Assembly: GCA_910576335.1 (NCBI GenBank)
Contig: CAJTIU010000039.1
Location: 1-38,806 of the forward strand
Direction: 5' to 3'
DNA: 38,806 nucleotides
DNA from: Lachnospiraceae bacterium
Lineage (GTDB): Bacteria > Bacillota > Clostridia > Lachnospirales > Lachnospiraceae
The position numbers and the translations under genes were made by a program. This document shows, in pieces, positions 26,567 to 34,666 of the stretch. Below the pieces are notes generated by a model that worked only from the letters and a program-made list of their open reading frames with translations, was not told the DNA's origin and did not search any database. Position 1 is the stretch's first letter, and each line of letters starts with the position of its first letter.

Positions 26567-27514
26567 ATGGTTTATTATCTTGCTCCGCTGGAAGGGATTA
26601 CCACCTATATTTACCGGAGCGCATATCACCAGTATTTTGCTCCCATGGACAAATATTTCACTCCTTTTCTCGTGCCTCATACGAAAAAAGGATTCAGTAA
26701 AAAGGAGCAGAACGAGATCCTTCCAGAGCATAATGAGGGAATGTATCTTGTGCCGCAGATTATGAGTAATGATGCAGATGCTTTTCTGCACACCGTGAGG
26801 AAGCTGGAGAATTTTGGATACAGAGAGGTTAATCTGAATTTGGGATGCCCTTCAAAAACCGTTGTTTCCAAGTACCGGGGTTCAGGATTCCTGGCAAGGC
26901 CAGAGGAACTTGCGTGTTTTCTTGACCGGATCTACAACGGGACGGATGTAGAGATCTCCATTAAGACACGGATTGGAAAGGATTCTCCAGAGGAATTTCA
27001 AGGGCTGATGAAGCTTTATAACAAATTTCCAGTTAAGGAGCTGATTATTCATCCGAGGGTACAGCAGGACTTTTATAACAATACGCCCAATCTCCAGGTA
27101 TTTGAAGAGGCTCTTGGAGAGAGCAGAATTCCTGTCTGCTACAATGGAGACATTTTTACAAAAGCGGATCATGAGAGAATCCGGGGCAGATTTCCAGAAG
27201 TTAATGCCATGATGCTTGGACGGGGGATTATCGGGAATCCTGGACTTTTAGATGAGATAAAGGGAACGGGCACGGAGGATAAGAAAAGATTAAGGGCCTT
27301 TCATGACAAGGTGTTAGAGGACTACAGAGCATTGGATTTTGGCGATAAGAATGTTCTCTTTAAGATGAAGGAAATATGGTGCTACCTGGGAAGCTCTTTC
27401 CCGGACGGAGCAAAGGAGCTGAAAAGGGTGAAGAAAGCGGAAAGAATGAAGGATTATGAGAATGCTGCAGACAGCCTTTTTTGCATGAGAGAGGAGAGCG
27501 TATCCGTTATGTGA
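26567..27514 (+). CDS. dus: tRNA-dihydrouridine synthase (Dus family)
   Basis: A 315-aa flavoenzyme beginning MVYYLAPLEGITTY, the FMN-binding strand. It has NLNLGCPSKTV with the catalytic Cys near 94, SIKTRIG for the FMN phosphate side, IHPRVQQ (in place of the common HgRt/HPRT), YNGDIFT, and MMLGRGIIGNPGL. It reduces U to dihydrouridine in tRNA D-loops using NADPH. It sits 3 nt after the GH13 gene; this pairing looks positional rather than functional. Genomes of this group usually carry two or more dus genes; the subtype is not assigned. Confidence 0.93.
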   Translation: MVYYLAPLEGITTYIYRSAYHQYFAPMDKYFTPFLVPHTKKGFSKKEQNEILPEHNEGMYLVPQIMSNDADAFLHTVRKLENFGYREVNLNLGCPSKTVVSKYRGSGFLARPEELACFLDRIYNGTDVEISIKTRIGKDSPEEFQGLMKLYNKFPVKELIIHPRVQQDFYNNTPNLQVFEEALGESRIPVCYNGDIFTKADHERIRGRFPEVNAMMLGRGIIGNPGLLDEIKGTGTEDKKRLRAFHDKVLEDYRALDFGDKNVLFKMKEIWCYLGSSFPDGAKELKRVKKAERMKDYENAADSLFCMREESVSVM

Positions 27515-27545
27515 AGCGGGACGGATGGACAAAGGAGAAATAGAT

Positions 27546-28688
27546 ATGAGCGGATTTACATTAGAGTTACCGAACACGGAAGCGATAAAACAAGAAGTTG
27601 CTGAAGAGTTGGAGCCGTCTATGGAGGAGAAAGCAGTCATTACGAATGTAGTAAAGGACAAGGCAGAGCAGATTATGGCAGTGGATCTGGATTCCCTTGC
27701 ACAGCGCAGGGAATTCATCCAGGTGGTAGAGACCTTTGGGGCGGATCTTGTCAGACAGTCGCAGACAAAAAATAATATTCTTCAGAAGAGGATGGGAGAC
27801 TTTAGCCGTGCAGGTGGAGAATCCGGAGAGGTCGCAAAGGGACTTGAGGAGCTTTCCATTAAAATGCGGGATCTTGATCCTTCTGGACTGGATTTTACGA
27901 AGAGTGGGGTACTTGGAAAGGTATTTAACCCCATCCGGCGTTACTTTGAGCGATTCAAGACAGCGGACGCAGAGATTGCAGATATCGTAAAGTCTTTGGA
28001 AAAAGGACGGACCATTTTAAAAAATGACAATACAACTTTAGAGATTGAGCAGGCTTCCATGCGTGAGCTGACGAAACAGCTCACGCAGAAGATTGAGCTG
28101 GGCTCCCAGCTTGACGGCTATTTGGAAAATGCAGTTGAAAATGCCAGGGCTTTAGGAGAGACCGATGAACGTATTAAGTTTGTAGAGGAGGAGATTGTCT
28201 TTCCTCTGAGGCAGAGACTGATGGATTTTCAGCAGCTTCTGACGGTAAACCAGCAGGGGATTATTGCTATGGAAGTCATACGGAAAAACAATCTGGAACT
28301 GATCCGTGCAGTGGACCGTGCACAGACGGTTACGGTGGCAGCCCTGCGCACAGCCGTTACAGTTGCCGGCGCCCTGTATAATCAGAAAATTGTTTTGGAA
28401 AAGGTGGAGATGCTGAATGAAACAACAAATCATATGATCAGTGCAACATCCAGGATGCTGAAAGAACAGGGAGCTGTAATCCAGAGAGAAGCGGTGGAGG
28501 CAAGCATCTCGCCAGATACACTGAAGCAGGCATTTGCAGACACGCTGTCAGCGCTGGATGATATCAGCACCTACAAGAAAAAAGCATTGCCGCAGATGGC
28601 ACAGACAATTCAGGACTTCCGCCACATTGCAGATGTGGGAGAACGCCAGATTGCAGATATGGAAAAAGGAAGAAATATTGGGTTTTAG
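27546..28688 (+). CDS. telA: TelA/KlaA-family (toxic anion resistance) protein
   Basis: The start ATG 27546 is 8 nt after AAAGGAG. The 380-aa protein is soluble and almost wholly helical, with long heptad-type stretches (about 60-100, 120-230, 250-370). It has the family pattern of a conserved central region (NPIRRYFERFKTADAEI near 130-146) and a C-terminal half with the TVAALRTAVTVAGALYNQ segment. TelA was named for tellurite resistance, but family members are broadly linked with envelope-stress genes and with TerD/XpaC neighbours. Here it converges with an XpaC-like/VWA pair, supporting a shared envelope role. Confidence 0.88.
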   Translation: MSGFTLELPNTEAIKQEVAEELEPSMEEKAVITNVVKDKAEQIMAVDLDSLAQRREFIQVVETFGADLVRQSQTKNNILQKRMGDFSRAGGESGEVAKGLEELSIKMRDLDPSGLDFTKSGVLGKVFNPIRRYFERFKTADAEIADIVKSLEKGRTILKNDNTTLEIEQASMRELTKQLTQKIELGSQLDGYLENAVENARALGETDERIKFVEEEIVFPLRQRLMDFQQLLTVNQQGIIAMEVIRKNNLELIRAVDRAQTVTVAALRTAVTVAGALYNQKIVLEKVEMLNETTNHMISATSRMLKEQGAVIQREAVEASISPDTLKQAFADTLSALDDISTYKKKALPQMAQTIQDFRHIADVGERQIADMEKGRNIGF

Positions 28689-28715
28689 ACTGGATATCTG
28701 ATTGCAAAACAAAGA

Positions 28716-28850
28716 GGGAGCCGGATAGGGAAGAAATATGCGTTAGCGTATTTCCTCTTTCCGGCTCCCTGTCAGATTGTGGAATATATCTGACAGAAAT
28801 GATTTTTCGTTATGATCCACGGTCAGGAATGCGCATAAGCTGCGCATTCC
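28716..28850. repeat. Two intergenic hairpins between telA and the VWA gene
   Basis: A stem with 10-bp perfect arms (28716-28725 and 28760-28769, GGGAGCCGGA and its complement, with inner GAAATA/TATTTC) is followed by TGTCAGA/TCTGACA and by a second perfect 10-bp stem (28826-28835 and 28841-28850, GGAATGCGCA with loop TAAGC). They sit between convergent genes, so may act as terminators in both directions. Neither has a T-tract directly after it, so they could also be short dispersed repeats. Confidence 0.55.
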
Positions 28851-28881
28851 ATGTTTATTGTAATATTTTTTAGAAGCAGGT

Positions 28882-30567
28882 TTACATATTAGCATTAAAT
28901 AGTGTTTTTAGCTGATAGACAACATCATCTGTGGAAGCATCAATGCTTGCAGCTTCATTGACAGAGCTGATGCTCTGCAATGCTTCCAGATCCGCATTAT
29001 AACCGATGGTATATACCGGAATCCTAAGTCCGCCCAGTACATCCCGGATATCATTCAGGTTGTAGCCTGCATTGGTCTCGCCGTCGCTTAAGACAAATAA
29101 CATGGGCTTGGCATCCGGGTATTCCTTCATCTTTTCATGGATCATGTTCAGTGCAACGCAGATGGCATCAAAAGTTGCAGTGCCTCCAGATGCATATAGA
29201 TTTTCCACGGTTCCTTTAAAATAAGTCTGCTGCTCTAAATCAAACTGACCAATGGGCAGTTCAATTGTTACATCGTCGGCATAGCTTACGAGGCCGATGT
29301 AATTCTCCGTATTAATATATTTCATACTGTTGACCAGGGAATCCTGGAGGGCAGTCAGAGGCTCGCCATCCATGCTTCCTGAAACATCAGTTACAAATAC
29401 ACCGATCACAGGCCTGCCATTGTCCTTGTTGGTCTTGTACAGCTTCTGGGCCGCTGTCAGTACATCCCCAGATACAGGTTCATACTCACATTTATAATCA
29501 GGCATGCCATTGAAACCGTATTCGCCTGCCCGGGCTTTTGCCTTTTCGGAACCACAGTATTCGGCAAACCGGGTTAGGATCTCTTTTTCGTCAGGGCTTG
29601 CAGCTTCTACGCTGACGAGAGGGTTGTCATGGCGGTAGCCATATGGCGTGAATTTGTAATTTTTGGACAGCATGGTGTCGTTTACATAGGACTGGTATTC
29701 CATGATGAACCCATCCAAAGAGCCATTTTCAGCTGCTTCACGCATCTGCATTGTGGTGAGTGCAACAAAGGGGACATTCTTCTGAAACTTCTGAAAGCCC
29801 TCAACAGCGGCCTCAGAAAGCGGATTTTCAAGATCATACCGCTCCAGGGTACAGATCAGAAAATTAAGCCCCGCACTGCTGGCAAAGGGATTCGTATATC
29901 CCATGGCAAATTCTCCGGCTTCTGTTGCTTCGGTGATTGCTTTTAAGTCAACACTTCCATATTTTTCAACGATCTGATCGTAAGTTTTAGAGGTAAGAAG
30001 GATTCCGGCTACATTTCCAACAAGGCATTCAGAGATGGTTTCTGTAGCAGTTCCTCTTGCATTCAGCATGTCCACCCACAGCATACTGGAAGGGGCAAAA
30101 CCGGCAGGAACTGCTTTCCCGGTGGCAATATAATCAAGAGCCTGTCCGCTGTTGACATTCCGTATCTGGACGGATACCTTCTGTCCGTTTACCTCATAGC
30201 CCTGTTTGTTGAATTCCTCCGCCATTTCGCAGAGCCATCCGTCTGTCCCGGTGCCGGCCTTTTCAGGGGAAGAAAAGATCTCGGCATAGAGTCCGGTGGC
30301 TGCCTCTACACCTACGGTGCAGGTGTCAATGTCTGGAAGCTCGGATGCCTCATCTTCGGCTGAATCGTATTCAATGGGTGACTTCACAGGGGTGCCGGTC
30401 AGAGGATCGATCCGGTCTACCATTTTTGACAGCTGCTTTTCTGCATTTTCACCAGATATGACCTTATCTGATTTTCCAATGTTACGCGTAAAGTAGATGC
30501 CGCCGAATACTGCGGCACATACAAGAATGATCACAGCGGCCAGGATTCCTATGGTTTTCTTGTTCAT
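28882..30567 (-). CDS. Membrane-anchored solute-binding-like protein with C-terminal VWA domain
   Basis: A 561-aa protein with GAGGAGAG before its ATG. One N-terminal membrane helix (about 6-27) without a lipobox leaves the rest outside. Residues about 85-370 look like an extracellular solute-binding protein (two-lobe layout, with ATGKAVPAGFAPSS and GYTNPFASSAGLNF segments). Residues about 385-560 form a von Willebrand A domain: MIDAS DVSGSMDG near 392, the Thr in SGGTATFDA and Asp in LSDGETNAG. It should bind a divalent cation and a partner protein. It lies 20 nt downstream of the XpaC-like gene in the same unit. Such fusions are known in Clostridia but their ligand is unknown. Confidence 0.85.
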   Translation of the reverse strand: MNKKTIGILAAVIILVCAAVFGGIYFTRNIGKSDKVISGENAEKQLSKMVDRIDPLTGTPVKSPIEYDSAEDEASELPDIDTCTVGVEAATGLYAEIFSSPEKAGTGTDGWLCEMAEEFNKQGYEVNGQKVSVQIRNVNSGQALDYIATGKAVPAGFAPSSMLWVDMLNARGTATETISECLVGNVAGILLTSKTYDQIVEKYGSVDLKAITEATEAGEFAMGYTNPFASSAGLNFLICTLERYDLENPLSEAAVEGFQKFQKNVPFVALTTMQMREAAENGSLDGFIMEYQSYVNDTMLSKNYKFTPYGYRHDNPLVSVEAASPDEKEILTRFAEYCGSEKAKARAGEYGFNGMPDYKCEYEPVSGDVLTAAQKLYKTNKDNGRPVIGVFVTDVSGSMDGEPLTALQDSLVNSMKYINTENYIGLVSYADDVTIELPIGQFDLEQQTYFKGTVENLYASGGTATFDAICVALNMIHEKMKEYPDAKPMLFVLSDGETNAGYNLNDIRDVLGGLRIPVYTIGYNADLEALQSISSVNEAASIDASTDDVVYQLKTLFNANM

Positions 30568-30587
30568 GTTTTCTCTCCTCGTCTTTC

Positions 30588-31313
30588 TTATTGATAGTAT
30601 TTTGTATCGTCTATAAGCTTTTCGATCTCTTTTACCAGATCGTTGTTGAGTTCTGTATTTTCACCGGAAGAAGACAGTTCCATTGCAAGGGCATCCAACT
30701 TCAGGAGAATCTTCTCATTGAGGGAAATGGTTGTCCGTATATCATCAAAGTTCCTCTTATAGAGCCGGAGCTGTTCTTCTTGAATATCGTCCGGGATATC
30801 GTCTTCGCGGTAGTGCTGGAGTCTGGCATATTCCTTTTCATCAAAAAGCAGCATCCGGTTTGCCATGGCAACTACATTCTGAATGGCAGAGGACTCCGCC
30901 GCAGCGGCGACACTGTTAAACTTGTCCCAGCTAATGGTGTCCTTTTCAAATCGTTTCTCCAGTATGCCAGACAGACGCTGACGGCATGTAAAGATACGGT
31001 CAAGCTGGTCAATGGCTGTCCTTGCTGTGCTGCCGAAATATCTGCCGTTTATATGGCTTTTTAAGATCTCCTTTGCCTTTTCAAGATTTGGTACATCCTG
31101 GGGGAGAATCGGCTTCCTGTCCGGCTCCTTTAAAAGCTTCAGATTGAAAAAAAAGAAAATAGCAGTCAGTGCAAGTGCAGCAATAACAGACATACCTGCC
31201 CGGAATATACTGTAATCTGAAATCCGGAGGCACACAAGTCCCGGAGAATACAAAACGATCGCCGTAATTACGATGCAGAGATTAATAGCAATTAATTTCA
31301 ATATTTTTTTCAA
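30588..31313 (-). CDS. XpaC-like membrane protein
   Basis: A 241-aa protein read from a TTG start at 31313, with AAAGGAT about 9 nt upstream; no ATG fits near the N-terminus. Two hydrophobic helices (about 6-28 and 38-58) are followed by a cytosolic helical domain (about 70-241) with LEKAKEILKSHINGRYFGSTARTAI in the region 76-100. This topology matches the XpaC family (5-bromo-4-chloroindolyl phosphate hydrolysis), usual neighbours of TelA. It is the first gene of the VWA unit. XpaC assignment is from topology and context, not a strict motif. Confidence 0.7.
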   Translation of the reverse strand: MKKILKLIAINLCIVITAIVLYSPGLVCLRISDYSIFRAGMSVIAALALTAIFFFFNLKLLKEPDRKPILPQDVPNLEKAKEILKSHINGRYFGSTARTAIDQLDRIFTCRQRLSGILEKRFEKDTISWDKFNSVAAAAESSAIQNVVAMANRMLLFDEKEYARLQHYREDDIPDDIQEEQLRLYKRNFDDIRTTISLNEKILLKLDALAMELSSSGENTELNNDLVKEIEKLIDDTKYYQ

Positions 31314-31424
31314 AATGTCACATCCTTTTAAACTCTCTTGGCAGCTTTACAGCTTCTCTTCTTCTACATTATACGACACATAATAAAAACTGACAACATG
31401 ATTCAGATAAAGCTTGAAACAATT

Positions 31425-31454
31425 TTGAAAGTGTAGTAGAGTTATGTTTATAAT
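31425..31454 (+). promoter_or_regulatory. Promoter of the ProX gene
   Basis: TTGAAA (31425-31430), an 18-nt spacer and TATAAT (31449-31454). It would give a leader of about 125 nt. Between 31440 and 31556 an open frame without a start codon ends in YCSDCKKVIWER; I do not count it as a gene. Confidence 0.65.
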
Positions 31455-31588
31455 ATAAAAGGAAAGCAGCAGCCTAAGCAGGTTTGCACAGGGTCTGCCC
31501 TTCAAAGAGAGGATATTTACTGCTCTGACTGTAAGAAAGTGATTTGGGAGCGCTAAAATCCCGAAAAATATAAAAGGAGATTAGAAGT

Positions 31589-32080
31589 ATGGACGAACAG
31601 AAAAAACGCGTGTATGACGAGTTGGATAAGCTTAAGATTAAATATGAAGTAGTGGATCATGAACCGGTTTTTACTATGGAGGATATGGACCGGCTCGGGC
31701 TTCCAGAGAAGGGAACATTGTGTAAGAACTTATTTTTACGGGATGCTAAGGGGAAGAGACATTTTCTGATTACATGTGAGGAAGAAAAGAAGATTGATCT
31801 GAAAGCATTGGGCAGACAGCTTGGAGCAGGAAATCTCAGCTTTGCATCAGAAGAGAGGCTGGAAAAGTATCTTGGACTAAAGCAGGGAAGCGTTACTCCA
31901 TTCGGTCTTATGAACGACACGGATCATGCGGTGGAATTCTTTATCGACAAGGATCTGAGCAGATGTAGAAGTATGGGCATTCATCCCCTTGATAACACTG
32001 CTACTGTATTCCTGTCCTTTAAGGATCTGGATAAGTTCCTGTGGAATCTGGATGTGGATGTAGTGAAGATTAAGCTGTAG
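31589..32080 (+). CDS. proX: Prolyl-tRNA editing deacylase, ProX/YbaK type
   Basis: A 163-aa single-domain protein with AAAGGAG before the ATG. The YbaK/ProX fold marks are LCKNLFLRD (about 45-53), a Lys-rich LITCEEEKKIDL, GSVTPFGLMND (about 100-110) and MGIHPLDNTATVFLS (about 130-144). It removes alanine misattached to tRNA-Pro, working in trans to ProRS. Full length for the stand-alone ProX (PrdX) group. The gene is single, with its own promoter, and converges with the metallophosphoesterase. Confidence 0.93.
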   Translation: MDEQKKRVYDELDKLKIKYEVVDHEPVFTMEDMDRLGLPEKGTLCKNLFLRDAKGKRHFLITCEEEKKIDLKALGRQLGAGNLSFASEERLEKYLGLKQGSVTPFGLMNDTDHAVEFFIDKDLSRCRSMGIHPLDNTATVFLSFKDLDKFLWNLDVDVVKIKL

Positions 32081-32143
32081 ATACCTTGTGCCTGTCAGCC
32101 GGGAAATGATGTCTCCATTGACCTGTTGTACACGGTCATAAAC

Positions 32144-32178
32144 CAGGCGGCTTTGCCCATAGGGTGCAGGGCCGCCTG
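32144..32178. other. GC-rich hairpin between proX and the phosphoesterase gene
   Basis: CAGGCGGC (32144-32151) and GCCGCCTG (32171-32178) are perfect arms, with an inner TGCCC/GGGTGCA pairing. No T-run follows. It is placed between convergent genes and could end transcription poorly or stabilise a 3' end. Confidence 0.45.
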
Positions 32179-32220
32179 ATAAGTTATACTGCGCGCCAGA
32201 TAAATCTGCCGTGTGTATAT

Positions 32221-33333
32221 TTACTGAATGTCAATGACTACATATTCGGACTTACATCCTGTTTTAAATCTCATAGCCCATCCGGAGATGCCGGAGGTTA
32301 CGATAAAGGTCGTGTTTTCTCTTTTTTCCATGCCGTAGGTCTGCTGGTTCATGCCAAGCCATTCTCCCACATAGGTGATGGGGATCAGCTGTCCGCCGTG
32401 GGTATGGCCGGAAAGGACAAGATCCACCTCTGCAGCCGCCTGCCTGTCATAGTCATGGGGCTGGTGATCCATAACGATTTGAAATTTTCCAGGATCAAGA
32501 TCTTTTACCAGTTCCTCCATGGTTGCCCTTGGACTGCCCGAAATAATCTCAGAAGACAGATCCTGTCTTCCAATCAGATAAAAGCTGTCATGAATCAGAA
32601 CACTCTCGTCCTGCAGGACTGTGATCCCGTTTCGTTCAAGTTCCCGGATCAGCTCATCGGCATTGTAACCTCTCCTCCCATTCACATCATAGCCCTTGTC
32701 ATGGTTGCCGAAGGTAAAATATACTCCATATTTTGTCTTTAGTTTTCCAAGCGCTGCGCAGGCAGCAGTCATGTCTTCCTTTGAGGTATCATCATCAATA
32801 TAGTCGCCAGTAATCAGAACCACGTCTGGATTCAAAGCCTGCATTTCACTGACATATTTTGAAAACTCCTGTCCGCTGAAGGTAGTGCCGACATGGGAGT
32901 CAGCGAATTGTATGATCCGGAGCTGATCAGCGGATTTCCTATTCTTCACTGTATAGTGTGTCTGCCATACATGATTTGCAAGGTAAAAACCAACTGAAAG
33001 ATAGGCGGCAGTAAAGAGCAGGGCAAAAACACCTGCATAATAATGCTCTGGCTTCTGCCTGTGGTTTTTCTGTATGATCAGACTGGCTAGATCGGACAGA
33101 AGCCAGAATACACACAGATGGAGCAGACATACAACTGCGTCAACACTTCCAAGGGCAAGCCATATTGTGAACAGAATCAGAAGAACAGGAAATATGCTTA
33201 GGGCAATTCTAAGCTTTTTCCTTCCCTTTGACAGCTTCTCAGTCAGGCGGAATTTATAAAATCTGCTGGCAAGATAAAAGAATCCTATAGCAGCTAAAAA
33301 AATCACGACAATAAAAATAATGATCCAAATCAT
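32221..33333 (-). CDS. Membrane-anchored calcineurin-like metallophosphoesterase
   Basis: A 370-aa protein whose ATG lies 1 nt after the aroA stop, with AGGAG 7 nt upstream. Four hydrophobic segments (about 1-20, 42-62, 66-88, 99-122) precede the phosphoesterase domain. Metal-binding motifs are D145-x-H147 in ADSHVG, GDYIDDD near 176, GNHD near 208, DHQPHD near 290, and GHTHGGQ near 312. This is the YkuE/YaeI-like group. The substrate is unknown; lipid-linked phosphates such as UDP-diacylglucosamine are hydrolysed by some relatives. It is last gene of the tyrA-aroA unit. Confidence 0.9.
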   Translation of the reverse strand: MIWIIIFIVVIFLAAIGFFYLASRFYKFRLTEKLSKGRKKLRIALSIFPVLLILFTIWLALGSVDAVVCLLHLCVFWLLSDLASLIIQKNHRQKPEHYYAGVFALLFTAAYLSVGFYLANHVWQTHYTVKNRKSADQLRIIQFADSHVGTTFSGQEFSKYVSEMQALNPDVVLITGDYIDDDTSKEDMTAACAALGKLKTKYGVYFTFGNHDKGYDVNGRRGYNADELIRELERNGITVLQDESVLIHDSFYLIGRQDLSSEIISGSPRATMEELVKDLDPGKFQIVMDHQPHDYDRQAAAEVDLVLSGHTHGGQLIPITYVGEWLGMNQQTYGMEKRENTTFIVTSGISGWAMRFKTGCKSEYVVIDIQ

Positions 33334-33334
33334 T

Positions 33335-34666
33335 TTATTCTCCTTGAATTGTTCTTAAGGTATCAAAGAATCCAGGATAGGAGATATCTACGCACTGGCT
33401 GTTCCTGATACAGGTTTCTCCATCGGCAGCCAGACCCGCTACGGCAAAGGACATGGCGATTCTGTGATCCAGGAAGCTGTCAATCCGGGCGCCCTTAAGA
33501 GGCGTATTCTCCACGGACAAAGCCCCCTTTCCATGGATGATCATGCCATCCTTTGTGGGCGTAATATCAGCTCCCATAGCACGGAGGCCGGCAGTGACGG
33601 TATCAATGCGGTTCGTTTCCTTTACCTTAAGCTCTGCTGCATCCCGGATGACTGTCGTGCCCTCTGCACAGGCCGCCATAACAGCAATCATGGGAATCTC
33701 ATCAATGAGGGCAGGAATCATAGAGCCGTCAATGGTCGTTCCCTTAAGACTGCCAGAGCGGACCAGGATATCTGCCCGGGGTTCGCCGCCAGTGATGGAC
33801 TTGTTCAAGAGGGTAAGATCAGCCCCCATTGCTTCACATACCTTCAGGAAGCCGGCACGGGTAATGTTCATGCCTACATTTTTAATAAGAAGTTCAGAAT
33901 CTGGAACTAATATTCCTGCTGCAATAAAATATGCGGCAGAAGAGATATCCCCCGGCACGCAGATCTGCTGTCCAAAGAGTTCCTCGCAGGGAGAAATCTT
34001 TGCAGTGACACTGCCGCCTGGATGGAAAATTGTAGTAACAGGAGCCCCGAAGCTTAAAAGCATTAATTCCGTGTGATTTCTCGAAAGTGCCGGCTCTGTC
34101 ACAGAAGTGTCCCCATCTGCGTAAAGGCCTGCAAAAAGAATTGCAGATTTCACTTGTGCGGAGGCAACGGGCGTGGAATAGGAGATGCCATGAAGAACTC
34201 CCGGCTCTATGCGGAGGGGGGCACAGTTATTTTGGTTTACACTTGTAATTTTTGCACCCATTTCCCGGAGAGGTGTGATGATACGCCCCATGGGGCGGGA
34301 GTTCAAGGATGCGTCACCGGACAGGACAGAGTTAAAATTCTGCCCGGACAGGATTCCGGACATCAGTCTCGTGGTAGTGCCGCTGTTTCCTGTCTCTAAG
34401 ATACTGCCAGGGGCAGACAGGCCGTGCATGCCTTTCCCGTGAACCAGCAGTGTGTCCGATTTTTTTTCTATGGAAATTCCCATTTTGCGGAAACAGCTAA
34501 TGGTAGAAAGGCAGTCCCCGCCTTCTAAAAAGTTCGTAATCTCAGTTGTTCCAAGTGCGACAGAGCCCAGCATGACCGAACGGTGGGAGATGGATTTGTC
34601 CCCGGGGACAGATACCTCGCCCCGAAGCCCGGCAGCTCTCCTGATGATTCTCATATTAGCGTTCAT
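33335..34666 (-). CDS. aroA: 3-phosphoshikimate 1-carboxyvinyltransferase (EPSP synthase)
   Basis: A 443-aa protein if started at ATG 34666, which overlaps the tyrA end by 11 nt; ATG 34654, just past the tyrA stop, would give 439 aa. Neither has a strong ribosome site, so coupling to tyrA is likely. Diagnostic motifs are PGDKSISHR near the N-terminus, LETGNSGTTTRLMSG, and DHRIAMSFAVAGL near the C-terminus. It joins PEP to shikimate-3-phosphate in the aromatic pathway. No glyphosate-related claim can be made by eye; the motif LFAGLYADGDT region is class-II-like. Confidence 0.95.
   Translation of the reverse strand: MNANMRIIRRAAGLRGEVSVPGDKSISHRSVMLGSVALGTTEITNFLEGGDCLSTISCFRKMGISIEKKSDTLLVHGKGMHGLSAPGSILETGNSGTTTRLMSGILSGQNFNSVLSGDASLNSRPMGRIITPLREMGAKITSVNQNNCAPLRIEPGVLHGISYSTPVASAQVKSAILFAGLYADGDTSVTEPALSRNHTELMLLSFGAPVTTIFHPGGSVTAKISPCEELFGQQICVPGDISSAAYFIAAGILVPDSELLIKNVGMNITRAGFLKVCEAMGADLTLLNKSITGGEPRADILVRSGSLKGTTIDGSMIPALIDEIPMIAVMAACAEGTTVIRDAAELKVKETNRIDTVTAGLRAMGADITPTKDGMIIHGKGALSVENTPLKGARIDSFLDHRIAMSFAVAGLAADGETCIRNSQCVDISYPGFFDTLRTIQGE

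Noticed and set aside
26216-26791. 191-aa minus-strand frame across the GH13/dus junction
   Set aside because: Crosses two real genes on the other strand and has no coding features.
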